The position numbers were made by a program, and so were the translations under genes. From Shewanella baltica (lineage in GTDB: Bacteria > Pseudomonadota > Gammaproteobacteria > Enterobacterales > Shewanellaceae): a DNA stretch of 64,000 bases. The notes below the pieces were generated by a model that was not told where the DNA came from, made no database searches, and saw nothing but the letters and a program-made list of their open reading frames with translations. Below, piece by piece: positions 17,952-26,608 of the stretch (within the stretch, counting starts at the first letter, position 1; each line of letters begins with the position of its first letter). The stretch is from assembly GCF_900456975.1 (NCBI RefSeq), contig NZ_UGYM01000002.1, forward strand, positions 4,526,001 through 4,590,000. The letters run 5' to 3'.

Positions 17952-19343
17952 ATGAAGATATTCACGATTGCGACTCTCCTATTACTGTTGACCCTAAGCT
18001 TTGCAGCAACAGCGGAAAAATCCGCGCTGGAACAGTTATTTGAGCAACAACAATACGACGCTTTCTTACAACAAGCGCAGCAGCAAGCCGCAGAAAACAA
18101 TGCTGATGCGTTATTTCTACTGGGTAAAGCCTACCATCTCGGCCGTGGCGTCACGCAAGACAATGCCACCGCCAGCCAATACTATGAACAAGCCAGAGCC
18201 TTAGGTTCGGCCCGTGCCAGCCATAATCTAGGCAGCATGGCGCTGGATAATGATCGAAAAACGCAGGCCATCCCCTTGTTAGAAGAAGCACTGGCGCGGG
18301 GTCTTAAACTACCGACCTTATATAACCTAGGGCGAGCACACAGTCCGGCAGATCCCAGTTCAAGGTTCTATCTAACGAAAGCAATCGCAGCGGCGCAGCG
18401 AGCGGGGAGTTACTTTGGGCAAGCCTTTGAACTTCAACTCGATAACCTCTATCTGGATAATGCCTCACGCGAGTATCTGCGCGCTTACTTAATAGCGATG
18501 CAAAGTGTCGGCAGCGAAAGAGAAAGTCTCGACCTCCCGCAGTTACGCCAGCAAGCCATAAAGTGGCTGGAATTGGGTATGGCAGCAGATGACGGTACGG
18601 CGTGGACAAACTACGGCGCCCTACTGTTGAACGAAAATGACTACAGCGGTGCGAAAGCCGCATTTTTACAAGGTGCTAAACGTCAAGTTGCCATCGCTAA
18701 CTATCATTTAGGCAGCATGGAAGAGCGTGGTTTGGGCGCAGAGGCCAATAAAGTGCAAGCACTGGCATACTACGAGAAAGCGGCGTTAGCGGGCATGGAA
18801 CAAGCGAAGGCTCCCGCTTATGAGCTGCTTAAGGCACAACTGGAATATGAAGACGATCTCACTAAATTGAAACAAGGCATTGCCCGCTTTAATGCGCTAA
18901 AACAGCAAGATCAGTATGTTCCCATCTCACTGGACTCAGTTATAAATCGGCTGGCATGGGGCACGTTTCTGGCACAGCAGCGGCAACAGACTCTTTCGCT
19001 ACCCACAGCGGCCAAAACCCAATTAAGCTTGCAGGCCTGTGGTTTAGGCTACAACCAATTGCATGGCAGCACATACAATATTGGAGAAAACTCGCACTGG
19101 CGTATGGCGGCGTATCTGACCTTAGCCGACAAAATCGCTTTACCACTTGAAGGCAGAGTCGACGAACATGGCTGTGCCAGCTTAACGATTGCCATGACAG
19201 ATCAGCTGTATCGCTTGTTACAACAAGGTGCCATATTCGGATTGCGCTTTCCCAACTACACCCTGCCACTGGCATTAAGCCGGCAAGAAAATATCTTGCA
19301 GCTAACACTCATGCCCGTCGAGACCCCATTACCGGTTAATTAG
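17952..19343 (+). CDS. Exported Sel1-repeat protein
   Basis: Protein of 463 aa with a signal peptide (cleavage near SFAATA). Sel1/TPR-like helical repeats are visible at about residues 50-110 (LFLLGKAYHLGRGVTQDNATASQYY) and again at about 250-295 (YHLGSMEERGLGAEANKVQALAYY). They are followed by a C-terminal region of about 100 residues without repeats that contains two cysteines. Such proteins are usually scaffolds in the periplasm. AAGGA is placed well before the ATG. It is preceded by 259 bp in which no gene is seen, and its partner is unknown. Confidence 0.8.
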   Translation: MKIFTIATLLLLLTLSFAATAEKSALEQLFEQQQYDAFLQQAQQQAAENNADALFLLGKAYHLGRGVTQDNATASQYYEQARALGSARASHNLGSMALDNDRKTQAIPLLEEALARGLKLPTLYNLGRAHSPADPSSRFYLTKAIAAAQRAGSYFGQAFELQLDNLYLDNASREYLRAYLIAMQSVGSERESLDLPQLRQQAIKWLELGMAADDGTAWTNYGALLLNENDYSGAKAAFLQGAKRQVAIANYHLGSMEERGLGAEANKVQALAYYEKAALAGMEQAKAPAYELLKAQLEYEDDLTKLKQGIARFNALKQQDQYVPISLDSVINRLAWGTFLAQQRQQTLSLPTAAKTQLSLQACGLGYNQLHGSTYNIGENSHWRMAAYLTLADKIALPLEGRVDEHGCASLTIAMTDQLYRLLQQGAIFGLRFPNYTLPLALSRQENILQLTLMPVETPLPVN

Positions 19344-19358
19344 TCACAGCAATTTAAC

Positions 19359-19387
19359 CCTGTGGCCGCGCTTGCTCGGGTCACAGG
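19359..19387. terminator. Weak hairpin between convergent genes
   Basis: CCTGTG (19359-19364) pairs with CACAGG (19382-19387), with a further CC/GG pair inside. It lies between the Sel1 gene and the convergent transporter gene; there is no clear T-run on the plus strand. Confidence 0.35.
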
Positions 19388-19416
19388 TATTGTCTATTTT
19401 CGATAGCAACATCTTA

Positions 19417-20328
19417 TTAATCTTGCGCTTCCCTCGCCCAATATCCCGCCAAGATGGCGCCTGATAGGTTATGCCATATCGAGAATATCGCGCTGGGAAT
19501 GGCAGAAATAGGGCTAAAAAACTTGATGCACAAACCCGTAGCGAGGCCAGAGTTTTGTAGGCCGACTTCGATGGAAATGGTTTTGCAGACGGTATGGTTA
19601 AAGCCTAATAAACGGCAGCAAAAGTAGCCTAAAGCGAGGCCGAAACCATTATGTAAGAACACTGCCAGCAAAATAATGGGGCCAACTTTATCAAACTGAT
19701 TGGCATTTAATGCCACGATAATGGTAATCGCCATCACGATTGCCAAGATTGAAATCAACGGCAATGCGGGAGCGACTTTGGCCACCAGCGATTTAAAGAA
19801 ATGATTGATGATCACGCCTGCGCTGACAGGGAACAGCACGATTTTCACTAAGCTCAGTAGCATGTCAACGAAGGGGATATCGATCATTTCGCCAATCAAC
19901 AGCTTAATAATCAGTGGTGTTAATACTACGCCCGCTAAGGTCGACAGTGCCGTCATGGTTATCGATAAAGCCACGTCGCCTTTTGCCAAATAACAGACCA
20001 CGTTTGAGGCGGTGCCGCCTGCAACACTGCCCACCAACACCATGCCTATGGTGAGATCTCTATCTAATCCTAATAACTGGCTGATCAATAATGCGCTGAG
20101 CGGCATGACCGAAAATTGCAGTATCAGTCCAGTCAGCACAGCGCGTTTTTGTTTGAATGCATTAGCAAAATCCTGCAGATCTAAGGTGAGTCCCATAGAG
20201 AGCATGATGATCACTAACAGCGGCACTATGGCGGATTTAAGCTCAGTAAACCAACTCGGCATCAAATAAGCGGTCACCGCGCCTATGAGTGCCAACAGCG
20301 GGAAGAAGCGGTTTACGTTTACCAACAT
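19417..20328 (-). CDS. Bile acid:sodium symporter (BASS) family transporter
   Basis: Protein of 303 aa, almost wholly hydrophobic with about nine to ten membrane helices. It begins with a short FFPLLALIG helix and contains the family hallmarks LSMGLTL and GSVAGGTASNV at the first substrate and sodium crossover region, and EVGLQNSGLATGL in the second half. This places it in the SBF/BASS family of sodium-coupled organic anion importers. The substrate is unknown; pantoate or keto acids are typical for bacterial members. It is transcribed convergently with the Sel1 gene and divergently from the radical SAM gene. AAAGGG precedes the ATG. Confidence 0.88.
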   Translation of the reverse strand: MLVNVNRFFPLLALIGAVTAYLMPSWFTELKSAIVPLLVIIMLSMGLTLDLQDFANAFKQKRAVLTGLILQFSVMPLSALLISQLLGLDRDLTIGMVLVGSVAGGTASNVVCYLAKGDVALSITMTALSTLAGVVLTPLIIKLLIGEMIDIPFVDMLLSLVKIVLFPVSAGVIINHFFKSLVAKVAPALPLISILAIVMAITIIVALNANQFDKVGPIILLAVFLHNGFGLALGYFCCRLLGFNHTVCKTISIEVGLQNSGLATGLCIKFFSPISAIPSAIFSIWHNLSGAILAGYWAREAQD

Positions 20329-20708
20329 AGCGGGCCCTTTACATCAAGAGGTTATTTTTATCGTTCGGATGATGACAGCCGTCCCTTGGATAGACAAGCG
20401 CTAATCCGCCAGCAACAAAATGCCTAGAATGGTGATTTTCAATCTCAGCATTTAGACTGACGCGGTAAGCTAACCCCGCAAATCTACAATAAATTCCGCT
20501 AAAAAATGTATGATAAAAATGCATTCTTGATCGCTAAAACATGATCTGCTTAACAAAAAGCCCGTGATTTCCTTGTTAGGAAACCGTAACTTATAACCAG
20601 TTCACGTTTTAACAATTACATACGATGTAGTCTTATTGCGCTAGGTGGTCGTGAATTACCTAAAGCAATTTCGGTGTTTACGGTTAGCACTCACAGATAG
20701 GAATCGTT
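20329..20708. other. Divergent promoter region
   Basis: 380 bp between the divergent BASS transporter and HemN-like genes. No gene is seen. AT-rich elements near 20500-20530 may be promoter sequences; I could not identify a confident regulator site. Confidence 0.4.
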
Positions 20709-22046
20709 ATGTCTTCAGTTATCCAAACGCTCAGCGGCGCTATCGCAACGCCTTATCAAGCGAATATTACCGTCCCTAACTGGATGCTCGGCTCGATGGA
20801 ACGAGTCATGCAGTACTACGTCGATAAGAATCTTCGCCTCGATACCCTTTCCGCAGAAATGATGCCAGCGCCCGTAGAAGGCAAAAAGTATATGCTGTAC
20901 GCGCATATCCCCTTCTGCCATACCCTGTGTTCTTACTGCACCTTCCACCGTTTTATGTTCAAGGAAGACAAGGCACGCGCCTATTTCATCTCATTGCGTA
21001 AAGAAATGGAAATGGTCAAAGCCCTCGGCTATGACTTTGAATCTATGTACATTGGCGGCGGCACCACCACAGTATTAGAAGATGAATTAGCTCGTACTAT
21101 CGAACACGCGAAAACCCTATTCCCGAGCATTAAAGAAGTCTCCTGCGAGTCCGATCCGCAGCATTTAGACAGCCCTGGCTTTAAGCAACTCAAAGGCCTA
21201 GTGGATCGCATGTCTATCGGCGTGCAAAGCTTTAATGACGATATTTTAAAAATGACCGACCGACTCGATAAGTTCGGTACGGGTCAACAAACCTTCGACA
21301 AGATCATGGGCGCCAAAGAGCTGTTCCCCATTATCAATGTCGATCTTATTTTTGGTTTCCGCGGCCAAACCGATGAAGTGATCCAACACGATCTCGACAT
21401 GGCATCGCGTTTAGATCCAAGACAAATTACTACTTATCCGCTGATGATCACCCACCAGACTCGCAAAAGCGTGAAAGGCAAGTTAGCGGCGCCGCAGGCG
21501 GATATGGCTAACCAATATCGCCAGATCTTAAACAGCCTGAATGGCCAATATAATCAATTATCTGCATGGGCATTTGGTAAAACCGATGACGAAGGATTTG
21601 ACGAATACGTTATCGATTACGACGAGTATTTAGGCGTAGGTTCAGGCTCATTCAGCTTCTTGAATGACACCCTATATGTGAACACTTTCTCGCTGCGCAA
21701 GTACCAAGAACGCATTGCAGCCGGCCACATGGGTGTCGAGCAGCAAAAGAACTACAGCAAAAAAGACGTGATGCAATACCGCTTCTTGCTGGGCATGTTC
21801 TCAGGCCGTTTATCACGTAAATATTTCCGCGACACCTTTGGCGTCAACTTAGATACCGCCTTGTTTAAAGAAATGACGTCGATGAAGTTAATTGGCGCGA
21901 TCAAGAATGACCCAAGGGATCCCGACAATCTGATCGTGACCGACAACGGCAAGATGATGGGTCTCTTGATGATGAAAGAGTTTTATTCAGGCATGGACAA
22001 CGTGCGCGCCCAGTTGCGTAAACCGCTCAAACCCTGTGATATGTAA
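20709..22046 (+). CDS. HemN-like radical SAM protein (coproporphyrinogen III oxidase family)
   Basis: Protein of 445 aa with the radical SAM cysteines in CHTLCSYCTF (Cx3Cx2C) preceded by YAHIPF, and the glycine motif MYIGGGTTT, both typical of the HemN/HemW branch. A HemN_C-like region follows. Authentic HemN makes protoporphyrinogen anaerobically, but relatives of this branch include HemW (heme chaperone) and HutW/ChuW (anaerobic heme degradation), and motif inspection alone does not separate them. Its neighbours are a small HhH protein and an iron-regulated receptor gene, which makes heme or iron metabolism plausible. AGGAA precedes the ATG. Confidence 0.8.
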   Translation: MSSVIQTLSGAIATPYQANITVPNWMLGSMERVMQYYVDKNLRLDTLSAEMMPAPVEGKKYMLYAHIPFCHTLCSYCTFHRFMFKEDKARAYFISLRKEMEMVKALGYDFESMYIGGGTTTVLEDELARTIEHAKTLFPSIKEVSCESDPQHLDSPGFKQLKGLVDRMSIGVQSFNDDILKMTDRLDKFGTGQQTFDKIMGAKELFPIINVDLIFGFRGQTDEVIQHDLDMASRLDPRQITTYPLMITHQTRKSVKGKLAAPQADMANQYRQILNSLNGQYNQLSAWAFGKTDDEGFDEYVIDYDEYLGVGSGSFSFLNDTLYVNTFSLRKYQERIAAGHMGVEQQKNYSKKDVMQYRFLLGMFSGRLSRKYFRDTFGVNLDTALFKEMTSMKLIGAIKNDPRDPDNLIVTDNGKMMGLLMMKEFYSGMDNVRAQLRKPLKPCDM

Positions 22047-22082
22047 CACTTACGGATGATTGTTGATCCATAAAGACTAAAC

Positions 22083-22103
22083 AGGCCCTTCGAGGGCCTT
22101 TTT
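22083..22103 (+). terminator. Terminator after the HemN-like gene
   Basis: AGGCCCT (22083-22089), loop TCG, AGGGCCT (22093-22099), then a T-run. Confidence 0.85.
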
Positions 22104-22177
22104 GTTAACTTGGTTTAAAGGTAGTCTTGCCTTAATGCTAGCTTGAGCGCGATCCCAGTCATAAAGGAGTATGGGTT

Positions 22178-22426
22178 ATGGGTTTTAATGAACAAGAAAA
22201 ACACGCCTTATTGGCACTCAAAGGCGTTGGCCCCACTGTGATTAAACGCTTCGAAGAAATTGGTATCAGTTCACTGCAACAACTGGCACAACACGAAGTG
22301 GATGATATCGCAAACTTAGTCGCCAGCATGCTGCGCACCACGTGCTGGAAAAACAGTCCCCAAGCGCGAAACGCCATAGGTGCGGCCATCGAACTCGCCC
22401 GCGCCCACCCGCTAGCAAACGAATAG
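22178..22426 (+). CDS. Small helix-hairpin-helix protein (Cdd1-like)
   Basis: An 82-aa protein built around a helix-hairpin-helix signature, LLALKGVGPTVIKRFEEIGISSLQQL at residues 10-35. It resembles the small Cdd1 (pathogenicity locus) family, in which HhH motifs suggest DNA or protein contacts. ATG 22178 is preceded by AAGGAG at 22164; ATG 22171 is out of frame and stops at once. It lies between the HemN-like gene and the convergent irgA, each side closed by a terminator, so it is transcribed alone or by readthrough. Function unknown. Confidence 0.7.
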   Translation: MGFNEQEKHALLALKGVGPTVIKRFEEIGISSLQQLAQHEVDDIANLVASMLRTTCWKNSPQARNAIGAAIELARAHPLANE

Positions 22427-22455
22427 TCATTCCTATTGATGAATACAACTAACAA

Positions 22456-22481
22456 AAAGCCAGAGTCAATGCTCTGGCTTT
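22456..22481. terminator. Bidirectional terminator between HhH gene and irgA
   Basis: AAAGCCAGAG (22456-22465) pairs with CTCTGGCTTT (22472-22481) around TCAATG. The A-rich and T-rich flanks allow it to act on both converging transcripts. Confidence 0.8.
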
Positions 22482-22510
22482 CGTTTAAATGTTAGCAATA
22501 AGGTATCGGC

Positions 22511-24511
22511 TTAAAAACTGTAGGTCATACCTAACCAATAACGGCGACCATCTTCAAGATAACCGTATTCCTCTTGGGTAATGTCCTTATCGAAGGCGTT
22601 GTAAATGCCCGCGCTAAATTTCAGGCTATCGTTCAACTGATAGTTAGCCCCTAAATCCAGCAGAGTATAAGAAGGAGCGATTAAACTGCTCGATGACGGT
22701 CCCGTCGTCGGTTGGCTCTCTTCGCCACGGTAGTTCACTCTCAACCAAGTGCTTAAATTATCAATAGGCTCGTAGTTGAACGACGCTTGGATCAAATGCT
22801 TAGGCAATTGATTCAATGGACTGCCTTTGTAAGCACCCGTCTTTTGCTCTGAATCCGTATAAGTATAGTTACCCGTAAAGCTCAGGTTGGAGCGAATCCG
22901 ATAATCGATACTCAGCTCAATCCCTTGAGTCACAGCATCGTCGATATTCACGTAAGTGGTTGGGTCGGAACCAAATTGATTGGGACCATCGGTACATTGA
23001 GTCGCAGGACAGGCCACGCGGGTGATCTTATCTTTAAACTCGTTATAGAACACACCCGCACTGGCGGTAATGCTCTCGGTCAGATCCGAATACACACCTA
23101 ACTCATAGTTCACAGAGGTTTCGGGTTGTAAATCTGGATTACCGTACATGTTGCCGCCACGGCTGACTTGTCCCCAATCGGGCACTGTCTGGCGCAAACT
23201 CGGCGCCCTAAAGCCCGTCGACACGCCGCCCTTTAAGGTGGTGCTGTCGGTTAATCCCCACACGCCGTAAACACGCGGGCTGACATGGTGACCAAAGTTT
23301 TCATCGTCATCCAAACGCAGCCCCATGGTCAGGGCAAAGTTATCGACTATGTGCCATTCATCCTCAGAAAATACCGACCATTGTCTGCGACTGATATCGG
23401 TTAAGTCGCTAACCTGATTGCCGGTTTCGTCGGTTAAATCTTGATGGTTAAATGCCGCACCAAAAGTCGCCGTATGGCTTTGGCCTAAGGTGGTGATCAG
23501 GCTAGATTGCACATCCGTGTTAGTGATCTTCATCTTGCGGGTTTTGTTATCAAAAACCTCATGCTTGATATAAGAATCCGAGGTACCAAAGTCCCAACGC
23601 CCTGTGTGTGACAGCGAAATGGTGCTGTTTTCGTATTCTGTCGTTGAAGATTGAGGACAACCGCGACGACCGCAGGCTTCGCCCGGCGCCAGCGGTGTAA
23701 CGGTTTTGCCTAAGCTGCTGTCGAGTTCTTGGTTTGACACCCCAACTTCGAGCATGATGTCGTGGTTTTCATTGGGGGTGAGCGCAAATCGCGCGGTCAG
23801 ATTCGTCGCATCACGGCCACGGTAACCGCCATAGATATTATCTTCTTCACGCTGAGTATATTGACCGTAAAGTTGCATCCCCAGCAGATCTTTAATCAAG
23901 CCACCGTTAACGAAAAAGTTACTCTGGTACACATTTCCCGAGGTCGATTTTTCCTGCAATGTCGTGTCGAGTCGCACTTCACCCTGCCACTCATTCGGCA
24001 CTTTACGGGTGATAATGTTGATCACGCCGCCAATGGCATCCGAACCATAAAGTGATGACATAGGCCCGCGAACGATTTCAATTCTATCAATGGCCGCTAA
24101 TGGTGGAGTCCAAGCACCTTCAACACCTGGACCGTCGCTGTTAGTGCGTGTCTCGCGCGAAGATTGGCGTTTACCATCCACTAAAATTAACGTGTATTGG
24201 CTGCCCATACCCCGCAGGCTGATGTCCTGACGGTCGGCGCCGCCGGTAATCACCACACCCGGGACTTCTAACATGGCATCGGTTAAGTCGCGATAGAAGC
24301 GGTTATCCAGATCCTCACGGGTGATCACACTGATAGATGCGGGTGCGTCGCGAATTTGTTGTTCAAATCCAGATGCGGTCACTACGATTCTTTCCATCAT
24401 CTTTTCTTTATCAGGCGCGGTATCCGCAAGGACATTTGTCACAGGTACTGCGGGCAACAAACATAAAGCGGTGATCACTTGAGCGAGGTACTTCTTACGA
24501 CTTAACAACAT
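22511..24511 (-). CDS. irgA: IrgA-like TonB-dependent catecholate siderophore receptor
   Basis: Protein of 666 aa with signal peptide, a TonB-box-like MERIVVTAS segment, plug domain (APASISVITREDLDNRFYRD, GMGSQYTLILVDGKRQ, RGPMSSLYGSDAIGGVINI) and a 22-strand barrel ending in phenylalanine. Long stretches match Vibrio cholerae IrgA as I recall it, for example GVSTGFRAPSLRQTVPDWGQ and YGYLEDGRRYWLG. IrgA imports ferric catecholates such as linear enterobactin forms. ATG 24511 is chosen over TTG 24520; GGAGA lies upstream. A Fur box precedes it and a LysR gene is divergent, exactly the irgA-irgB arrangement. Confidence 0.92.
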   Translation of the reverse strand: MLLSRKKYLAQVITALCLLPAVPVTNVLADTAPDKEKMMERIVVTASGFEQQIRDAPASISVITREDLDNRFYRDLTDAMLEVPGVVITGGADRQDISLRGMGSQYTLILVDGKRQSSRETRTNSDGPGVEGAWTPPLAAIDRIEIVRGPMSSLYGSDAIGGVINIITRKVPNEWQGEVRLDTTLQEKSTSGNVYQSNFFVNGGLIKDLLGMQLYGQYTQREEDNIYGGYRGRDATNLTARFALTPNENHDIMLEVGVSNQELDSSLGKTVTPLAPGEACGRRGCPQSSTTEYENSTISLSHTGRWDFGTSDSYIKHEVFDNKTRKMKITNTDVQSSLITTLGQSHTATFGAAFNHQDLTDETGNQVSDLTDISRRQWSVFSEDEWHIVDNFALTMGLRLDDDENFGHHVSPRVYGVWGLTDSTTLKGGVSTGFRAPSLRQTVPDWGQVSRGGNMYGNPDLQPETSVNYELGVYSDLTESITASAGVFYNEFKDKITRVACPATQCTDGPNQFGSDPTTYVNIDDAVTQGIELSIDYRIRSNLSFTGNYTYTDSEQKTGAYKGSPLNQLPKHLIQASFNYEPIDNLSTWLRVNYRGEESQPTTGPSSSSLIAPSYTLLDLGANYQLNDSLKFSAGIYNAFDKDITQEEYGYLEDGRRYWLGMTYSF

Positions 24512-24545
24512 AACCGACAAGTCTCCATTGGGTACAGATTGTAAA

Positions 24546-24560
24546 TGAGAACAATTTTCA
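24546..24560. promoter_or_regulatory. Fur box upstream of irgA
   Basis: TGAGAACAATTTTCA at 24546-24560 matches the 7-1-7 Fur palindrome (TGATAAT-N-ATTATCA) at 11 of 14 defined positions. It lies 35 bp upstream of the irgA start in the irgA-irgB spacer, consistent with iron repression of irgA. Confidence 0.75.
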
Positions 24561-24635
24561 ATACGGCAATGTATCTCTATGTTACAATCAGCTCAAGTTA
24601 GACTTTAGGTATTCACTTGTAAGAGTTACTTAAAA

Positions 24636-25649
24636 ATGAATAAAAACATGATCAAAGGCATGATCGTTTTTGCGGCAATCGCAGAAAAGGGCTCAATGAG
24701 CGCCGCAGCGCAGCAGTTAAACCTCAGCTCCTCGGCGGTGAGTCAACAAGTGACTAAGCTCGAAATGGACATGGGGATCAGTCTATTCCACCGCAATACT
24801 CGCAATCTTACCCTCACAGAAGCGGGCAGCTTGTTCTATGAGAATTGCCGAAAAGTCATCGCGATAGTCGAAAGCACAGAGCAAAAACTCAATAACTTGA
24901 AAGGGATTCCTTCGGGGGAATTAAAGATTGCCGCGCCCATAGGTTTTGGCGGTGGTCTGTTGAGCGAGCCCTTTAACTACCTGTTGGCGGCGCATCCGCA
25001 GATAAGTTTGAATTTACTGCTGCAGGATGGCCCGATAGATATAGTCAACGAGGGCATAGATCTGGCGATTTGCATCGGTCCTTTATCAGACTCCAACTTA
25101 ATTGCCCGCCACTTAGCCGATTGGCGCATGTTGCTGTGCGCCTCACCCGATTATTTGCCAATGCATAAAATTTTTAAGCATCCCGCTGAATTGGCTGCCT
25201 TTAATCGCATTAATCACCCCTGCGCTAACAGTGAAACCTTGACCCACACCCGCAGCCAAGAGTGCTTCGAGCTGACAAGTCAGCGCATTACGGTCAACAA
25301 TATGCAGGCATTAATCCAACTCACTCTCGATGGTCTCGGGTTTGCCGCCCTGCCCGAACCTGAAGTGCACAAATATCTCGAAAGCGGCCAGCTTGTCCCC
25401 CTCTTACCCGAGTGGTCACTCAATACCTACAGCGTTTATAGCGTCACTTCAGCGCGGGATAAGCAGCCCGCGAAAGTGAAAGAAGCACTCAATACGCTTA
25501 GCCAATACTTTAGTCAGGCGAATTTTAACCCTACCTATCACTTTAAACAGTGTGTTAAAAAAGACGGCACAAAGGGTAGCGTAACCAATATCTTACCCAT
25601 AAAGCCCAAGCAAGCGTCCCATCACGCCGACGTCAACCACGCTTCTTAA
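24636..25649 (+). CDS. irgB: LysR-family regulator, IrgB-like
   Basis: Protein of 337 aa with an N-terminal winged HTH (residues 5-65, SMSAAAQQLNLSSSAVSQQVTKLE) and a LysR substrate-binding domain (about 95-300). It is divergently transcribed from irgA, as IrgB is in V. cholerae, where it activates irgA. The C-terminus runs about 35 residues past the usual LysR end with a polar, basic tail. Start ATG 24636; an in-frame ATG at 24648 is possible, and neither has a strong ribosome site. Confidence 0.85.
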   Translation: MNKNMIKGMIVFAAIAEKGSMSAAAQQLNLSSSAVSQQVTKLEMDMGISLFHRNTRNLTLTEAGSLFYENCRKVIAIVESTEQKLNNLKGIPSGELKIAAPIGFGGGLLSEPFNYLLAAHPQISLNLLLQDGPIDIVNEGIDLAICIGPLSDSNLIARHLADWRMLLCASPDYLPMHKIFKHPAELAAFNRINHPCANSETLTHTRSQECFELTSQRITVNNMQALIQLTLDGLGFAALPEPEVHKYLESGQLVPLLPEWSLNTYSVYSVTSARDKQPAKVKEALNTLSQYFSQANFNPTYHFKQCVKKDGTKGSVTNILPIKPKQASHHADVNHAS

Positions 25650-25726
25650 ACGTGTCCTGTGCGCATTCATTTCTGCGCTAAGCTGGGGTATTCTGCTGGG
25701 ATGAACCGATAAAAAGATGTAACTCG

Positions 25727-26608
25727 ATGAAAGATGTGGCCTTAGTGTTGGAAGGTGGCGGCCTCAGAGCCATTTATACCGCAGGTGTGTTAGACGCGTT
25801 TTTGCAGCAGTCGCTCAACTTCAACTATGTGATTGGGGTGTCTGCGGGCGCCATTTACCCCGCGTCCTATGTGTCCCGTCAATTCGGTCGTAATCTTCAA
25901 ATTCAGCAGCAATATCTCAACGATAAACGCTATATGGGCCTGCGCCACTGGCTGGCGACAGGCAACTATGTCAACACAGACTTTACCTATCGCCGCATGG
26001 TCTATGAGTTACTGCCATTTGATTTTGATACATTTTTAAATAGTCATACCGAATTTAAGGTCGGCGCCTTTAACTGCAATACAGGGAAAACCGATTACTT
26101 CGGTATGGCCGATTTTAATGACCACGATAAATTACTCGACGTGCTCATCGCCTCCTCTAGCCTGCCTTTTATGTCTAAACCCAGCGTGATTAACCAACAT
26201 CATTACCTCGATGGCGGCATCGGCGAACCGATACCGTTAGCGCAATCACGCAAAGATGGTTATGCGCGCCAAGTGGTGATCTTGACTCAAGATCAGTATT
26301 ACCAAAAATCCGCGATGAAAATGAATTGGTTAGCCCGCAAAGCCTACAAACGCTACCCCGCGGTTGCCCATGCGTTAAGTGAACGCCACCGAGTTTACAA
26401 TCAAGCATTAACCGAGTTAGACCAAGCCGTTGCAGCTGATAACGCCTTTGTGATCCGCCCAGCGCAGCCACTTAATTTATCAAGGCTCGATCGCAATATC
26501 GATAAGGTGACCGCCGTCTATCAACAAGGGCTAGCGGATGGGAAAACAGTCTTACCCGCATTAACGGCTTGGTTAGCAGCCCCAAAAGAGCCTAAACCCG
26601 AGGCGTAA
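25727..26608 (+). CDS. Patatin-like phospholipase (YjjU type)
   Basis: Protein of 293 aa with the patatin layout: glycine-rich oxyanion motif LEGGGLRAIYTAG near the N-terminus, nucleophile elbow GVSAG at about residues 37-42, and the Asp of the dyad in LDGGIGEP at about 161. It is predicted to hydrolyse acyl esters of lipids in the cytoplasm; no signal peptide is seen. Length fits the YjjU/RssA-like bacterial patatins. The last 17 bp overlap the convergent LysR gene. Confidence 0.9.
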   Translation: MKDVALVLEGGGLRAIYTAGVLDAFLQQSLNFNYVIGVSAGAIYPASYVSRQFGRNLQIQQQYLNDKRYMGLRHWLATGNYVNTDFTYRRMVYELLPFDFDTFLNSHTEFKVGAFNCNTGKTDYFGMADFNDHDKLLDVLIASSSLPFMSKPSVINQHHYLDGGIGEPIPLAQSRKDGYARQVVILTQDQYYQKSAMKMNWLARKAYKRYPAVAHALSERHRVYNQALTELDQAVAADNAFVIRPAQPLNLSRLDRNIDKVTAVYQQGLADGKTVLPALTAWLAAPKEPKPEA

